The notes under the pieces were generated by a model that did no database searches, was not told the DNA's origin, and saw nothing but the letters and a program-made list of their open reading frames with translations. DNA of 47,400 nt from JACVRX01 sp035697245. GTDB taxonomy: Bacteria > Actinomycetota > Actinomycetes > Jiangellales > Jiangellaceae. Numbering within the stretch: the stretch's first letter is position 1; each line of letters opens with the position of its first letter. This document shows, piece by piece, positions 44,576 through 47,400 of this stretch. The position numbers and the translations under genes were made by a program. The stretch covers positions 1-47,400 of the forward strand of contig DASSDH010000135.1 of NCBI GenBank assembly GCA_035697245.1, in the 5' to 3' direction.

Positions 44576-44623
44576 CATCACCAGGCGTACAGGCCTGGTG
44601 ATGTACTAACAAGCCTGGTGGTG
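44576..44623. repeat. Three copies of 11-mer GCCTGGTGATG between nusB and pyrR
   Basis: CATCACCAGGC (44576-44586) and its perfect complement GCCTGGTGATG (44593-44603) flank 6 nt. A third copy, GCCTGGTGGTG, lies at 44613-44623. May be a nusB terminator stem or an operator cluster for the pyr promoter. No U-run follows the stem. Confidence 0.55.
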
Positions 44624-44663
44624 GGTCCCGGAGGCGTCACGGGCACGCGGCCGCTCCGCTCCC

Positions 44664-45074
44664 TCACCGGGCGAGGGTCGGCTTGAGTTCGACAATCCGA
44701 GCCAACAGGCCGTTGACGAACGCCGGCGACTCGTCGGTGGACAACTCGCGGGCCAGCGAGACCGCCTCACTGATGGCAACAACGTCGGGGACGTCGTCGC
44801 GGTAGAGGATCTCGTACGTACCGATTCGCAGCAGGTTGCGGTCGACCACGGGCATCCGGTCCAGCGTCCAGCCAACGGCGTAGGTCGAGAGCAGCTCGTC
44901 GATGCGCTCCCGATGGGCCACGACGCCCTCCACCAGCGAGATGGCGTACTCCGACATAGGAGGCGACGCCGAAGCGACCCGCGCGGACAGCGTTCCACCC
45001 GGAGCGAGACCCTGCAGCTCGGACTCGAACAGGACGTCCAACGCCCGCTTCCGTGCCTTCGTGCGTGCGACCAC
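44664..45074 (-). CDS. nusB: Transcription antitermination factor NusB
   Basis: The 136-residue helical protein starts at GTG 45074 (GGAG 5 nt upstream) with VARTKARKRALDVLFESEL. VDRNLLRIGTYEIL and VAISEAVSLARELSTDESPAFVNGLL are the NusB landmarks. Binds boxA in rRNA leaders with NusE. Lies 24 bp after efp in the aroB-pepQ-efp-nusB order common in actinobacteria. Confidence 0.97.
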   Translation of the reverse strand: MVARTKARKRALDVLFESELQGLAPGGTLSARVASASPPMSEYAISLVEGVVAHRERIDELLSTYAVGWTLDRMPVVDRNLLRIGTYEILYRDDVPDVVAISEAVSLARELSTDESPAFVNGLLARIVELKPTLAR

Positions 45075-45098
45075 GTCAGCTCCGTCGGCAGACAGGCA

Positions 45099-45656
45099 TT
45101 ACGCCCGGCCCAGATACGAACCGTCGCGCGTGTCCACCTTGACCTTCTCGCCCGTCGTGATGAACAGCGGGACGGCAATCTCATAGCCGGTCTCCAGCCG
45201 GGCCGGCTTGGTGCCGCCGGTGGACCGGTCGCCTTGCAAACCGGGTTCGGTGTAGTCCACCGCAAGCACGACCGACGTCGGCAACTCGACGAACAGCGGC
45301 ACGCCCTCGTGCAACCCGACGATCGCGTTCTGGTTCTCCAGCAAGAAGTGCGCCGCGTCTCCTACCGTCGCTGCCGGTACGTGGATCTGTTCGTACGACG
45401 AGGTGTCCATGAACACGAGATCGCTGCCGTCGCGGTAGAGGTATTGCATCTCGCGGCGGTCGACGGTGGCCGTCTCCACCCGGACACCGGCATTGAAGGT
45501 CCTGTCCACGACCTTGCCCGAGAGCACATTCTTGAGTTTGGTGCGGACGAATGCGCCCCCCTTACCGGGCTTGACGTGCTGGAACTCCACGACGGACCAG
45601 AGCTGTCCGTCGAGGTTGAGGACGAGGCCGTTCCTGAGGTCGTTGGTCGTCGCCAC
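45099..45656 (-). CDS. efp: Elongation factor P
   Basis: Relieves ribosome stalling at polyproline. The 185-residue protein starts VATTNDLRNGLVLNLDGQL; GTG 45656 is chosen because the family begins with this ATTNDL sequence, and the 20 extra codons upstream overlap the end of pepQ. The modification loop is KPGKGGAF (Lys at the tip). The three OB-type domains are complete, ending in TRDGSYLGRA. Confidence 0.97.
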   Translation of the reverse strand: MATTNDLRNGLVLNLDGQLWSVVEFQHVKPGKGGAFVRTKLKNVLSGKVVDRTFNAGVRVETATVDRREMQYLYRDGSDLVFMDTSSYEQIHVPAATVGDAAHFLLENQNAIVGLHEGVPLFVELPTSVVLAVDYTEPGLQGDRSTGGTKPARLETGYEIAVPLFITTGEKVKVDTRDGSYLGRA

Positions 45657-45699
45657 CGCTGTCGTTGCCTTCGCTTTCGGGCTCGTCCCCAACCCAAGC

Positions 45700-46794
45700 T
45701 CAGGCCTCGAGGACAAGCAGGTCCTTGGTCGTCGTGGTCAGCAGCTCTGGACCGCCGGTGTCGCGGACGACGAGGGTGTCCTCGATCCGGACGCCACCGC
45801 GCTCCGGCAGATAAATACCGGGCTCGACGGTCACGGACATGCGGTCGGCAAGTGTACCCGTCGCCGAGTAGCCAAGTGTCGGCGCTTCGTGGATCTCCAA
45901 CCCCACGCCGTGTCCAGTGCCATGGCTGAACTGCTTGGCGTAGCCGGCTGCGTCGATGACCTCGCGGGTCGCGCGGTCGACGGCGATGCACTCGATGCCG
46001 ACGCTGAGCGCTTCCCGCCCAACTCGCTGGGCCTCGGCCACGAGGTCGTAGATCTCCCGCTGCCACTCGGATGGTTCGGCACCGATCACGACGGTGCGAG
46101 TGCAGTCAGCGTGGTAACCCCGGTAGAGGGCGCCGCAGTCGACCTTGAGGAGTTCCCCGGTGCCGATAATGCGCTCGGTCGGACGATGATGCGGAACGGC
46201 GCTATGCGGGCCGGACGCGACGATCGTCTCGAACGCCACGCCGTCGGCACCGTGCTCGTACATGCGGTTCTCGAGATCGCGAGCGACCTGCTTCTCGGTG
46301 CGTCCGAGCAGACCGCCGGCGGTCCAGAGCTCATCGAGCGCACGGGAAGAGATGGCGCACGCCTCGCGGATGAGTGTGAGCTCCTCTTCGCTCTTGACTA
46401 CCCGCAGCGCTTCAACAGCGTGTCCCAGAAACACCAACTCGGCTGGTTCGGCCGCCTTGCGGATCGTCTCGGCCACCGCCAGGGTGACATCGTGCTCCTC
46501 GACACCGAGCCGCAGCACACCCTCAGCAGCCGCCCGGGTCGCCAGTGCTGAGGCGACGTTGCGCTCCTGCAGAATCTCCAGGTCCGACGCTGCAGTTGCC
46601 GCTGCCGTCGTGTATCGGCCGTCGGTCGCGAGCACGGCCTTCCCGTCGGCTTCCAACAGCAGAGCCGCGTTGCTGCTCTCCAGGCCGGTGAGATATCGCA
46701 CATTGACCAGCCTCGTGATCAGGGCAGCGTCGGCGCCACCTGCACCGACGGCACTGGCCAGCCGCGCGCGGCGTTCGGCATGCTCTGCGGGCAT
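45700..46794 (-). CDS. pepQ: Xaa-Pro aminopeptidase/dipeptidase, M24B
   Basis: The 364-residue metallopeptidase has metal ligands in VDCGALYRGYHADCTRT (two Asp), SHGTGHGVGLEIHE (His), VTVEPGIYLP (Glu) and VRIEDTLVV (Glu). Creatinase-like N-terminal domain of about 120 residues. Cleaves bonds next to proline in the cytoplasm. ATG 46794 is leaderless, with TAGTGT 6 nt upstream. Adjacent to efp as in other actinobacteria. Confidence 0.95.
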   Translation of the reverse strand: MPAEHAERRARLASAVGAGGADAALITRLVNVRYLTGLESSNAALLLEADGKAVLATDGRYTTAAATAASDLEILQERNVASALATRAAAEGVLRLGVEEHDVTLAVAETIRKAAEPAELVFLGHAVEALRVVKSEEELTLIREACAISSRALDELWTAGGLLGRTEKQVARDLENRMYEHGADGVAFETIVASGPHSAVPHHRPTERIIGTGELLKVDCGALYRGYHADCTRTVVIGAEPSEWQREIYDLVAEAQRVGREALSVGIECIAVDRATREVIDAAGYAKQFSHGTGHGVGLEIHEAPTLGYSATGTLADRMSVTVEPGIYLPERGGVRIEDTLVVRDTGGPELLTTTTKDLLVLEA

Positions 46795-46800
46795 TGGCCG

Positions 46801-46806
46801 ACACTA
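46801..46806 (-). promoter_or_regulatory. -10 box of pepQ, leaderless
   Basis: TAGTGT on the minus strand, 6 nt before ATG 46794. Confidence 0.6.
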
Positions 46807-46857
46807 TCCGTCGGCAACGCCGGATGGAGTAATTGCTGGGCGCACTGATCCGGCGGC

Positions 46858-47400
46858 TCAGCCGGCGACCTCCGCATATGCAGCGGCGAGCAGCTGGGGA
46901 TCCGGCGCCTCCAGTATGGACGGCTTCGCCAGCCCGCTCAGCACCACGAAACGCAGGCGGCTGCCGCGCGACTTCTTGTCGACCTTCATGGCCTCCAGCA
47001 GCCGTGGCCACGCGTCGGCGGCGTAGGTCGTCGGCAGGCCGAGTGTCGACAGCACGCTGCGGTGCCGATCGGCCGTGGCGTCGTCCAGGCGCCCGGCCAG
47101 GCGACCCAGCTCAGCCGCGAACACCATGCCGATTGAGATCGCCGCCCCATGCCGCCAGCGGTAGTGCTCAACCCGCTCGAGAGCATGCCCGAGTGTGTGC
47201 CCGTAGTTCAGCACTTCGCGGGGACCGGCCTCCCGCAGATCCCCAGACACGACATCGGCCTTGACCTGTACTGAACGCTCGACCAGCTCCCGGACGTGGG
47301 TCCCGTCCGGCTGCGTGGCCGCCGCTGGATCTTGCTCGACGATCCCGAGGATCTCCGGGTCGGCAATGAACCCGCACTTGACGACCTCCGCGAGCCCGGC
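46858..47400 (-). CDS. aroB: 3-dehydroquinate synthase (N-terminus outside window)
   Basis: Second step of the shikimate pathway, DAHP to dehydroquinate. About 180 C-terminal residues are visible: GLAEVVKCGFIADPEI, then EVLNYGHTLGHALE with the zinc-binding His, YRWRHGAAISIGMVFAAELG and KVDKKSRGSRLRFVVL. The reading frame continues past the right edge. Precedes pepQ in the transcription unit, which then has its own leaderless promoter. Confidence 0.96.
   Translation of the reverse strand, partial: AGLAEVVKCGFIADPEILGIVEQDPAAATQPDGTHVRELVERSVQVKADVVSGDLREAGPREVLNYGHTLGHALERVEHYRWRHGAAISIGMVFAAELGRLAGRLDDATADRHRSVLSTLGLPTTYAADAWPRLLEAMKVDKKSRGSRLRFVVLSGLAKPSILEAPDPQLLAAAYAEVAG

Overview
The window is 47.4 kb of high-GC, gene-dense chromosome from a member of the Actinomycetota. 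The evidence is gene content and order: an actinobacterial integration host factor (mihF) next to gmk-rpoZ-coaBC-metK, a PriA without helicase motifs, a fabG-inhA type pair, Ku, F420/PPOX-type and DUF3099 proteins, and many leaderless genes with a TAnnnT -10 box 6-7 nt before the start codon. The order resembles what is known from Streptomyces, Frankia-like and mycobacterial chromosomes. I cannot name the genus.

Region 1 (1-2829) is a decayed integrated element ending at a tRNA-Leu(GAG) gene. It holds a partial unknown gene, a 660 bp non-coding stretch with inverted repeats, an OB-fold-like small protein, a RepA-like AAA ATPase that has lost its N-terminus and carries an in-frame TAG, and the C-terminal part of a tyrosine integrase with three frameshifts. 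The ATPase and integrase remnants meet head to head at about 2337.

Region 2 (2985-14333) is core and housekeeping: a four-helix membrane protein, a NUDIX hydrolase fused to a NYN/PIN-like domain, Ku, a possible 52-aa zinc-ribbon protein, a TrmH-type RNA methyltransferase, a TauE exporter, an SPFH/NfeD pair, an ABC ATPase, SerB, a SixA-like phosphatase, the FabG-FabI (InhA-type) pair of fatty acid elongation, and dodecin. A 113-bp inverted-repeat element of unknown nature lies between fabI and the phosphatase gene.

Region 3 (14457-28828) holds DUF3099, MoaA, SURF1, a GH15 glucoamylase/trehalase, a PPOX-Sir2 pair, an SDR, an ABC exporter, a small HTH protein beside an ABC-F ATPase with a structured leader, a neutral zinc metallopeptidase, a biotin ECF transporter operon (bioY-bioM-bioN) and a CPA2-type antiporter.

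Region 4 (28877-47400) is almost entirely on the minus strand. In transcription order it reads: aroB (partial), pepQ, efp, nusB; then pyrR-pyrB-pyrC-(membrane protein)-carA-carB-pyrD-pyrF, which is translationally coupled throughout by short overlaps and preceded by a PyrR-type RNA site next to the ribosome binding site; then mihF-gmk-rpoZ-coaBC, metK and priA. Together these make UMP from carbamoyl phosphate, supply GDP, CoA and SAM, and carry RNA polymerase omega and a nucleoid protein. gmk has no ATG/GTG/TTG start before its P-loop and seems to use CTG.
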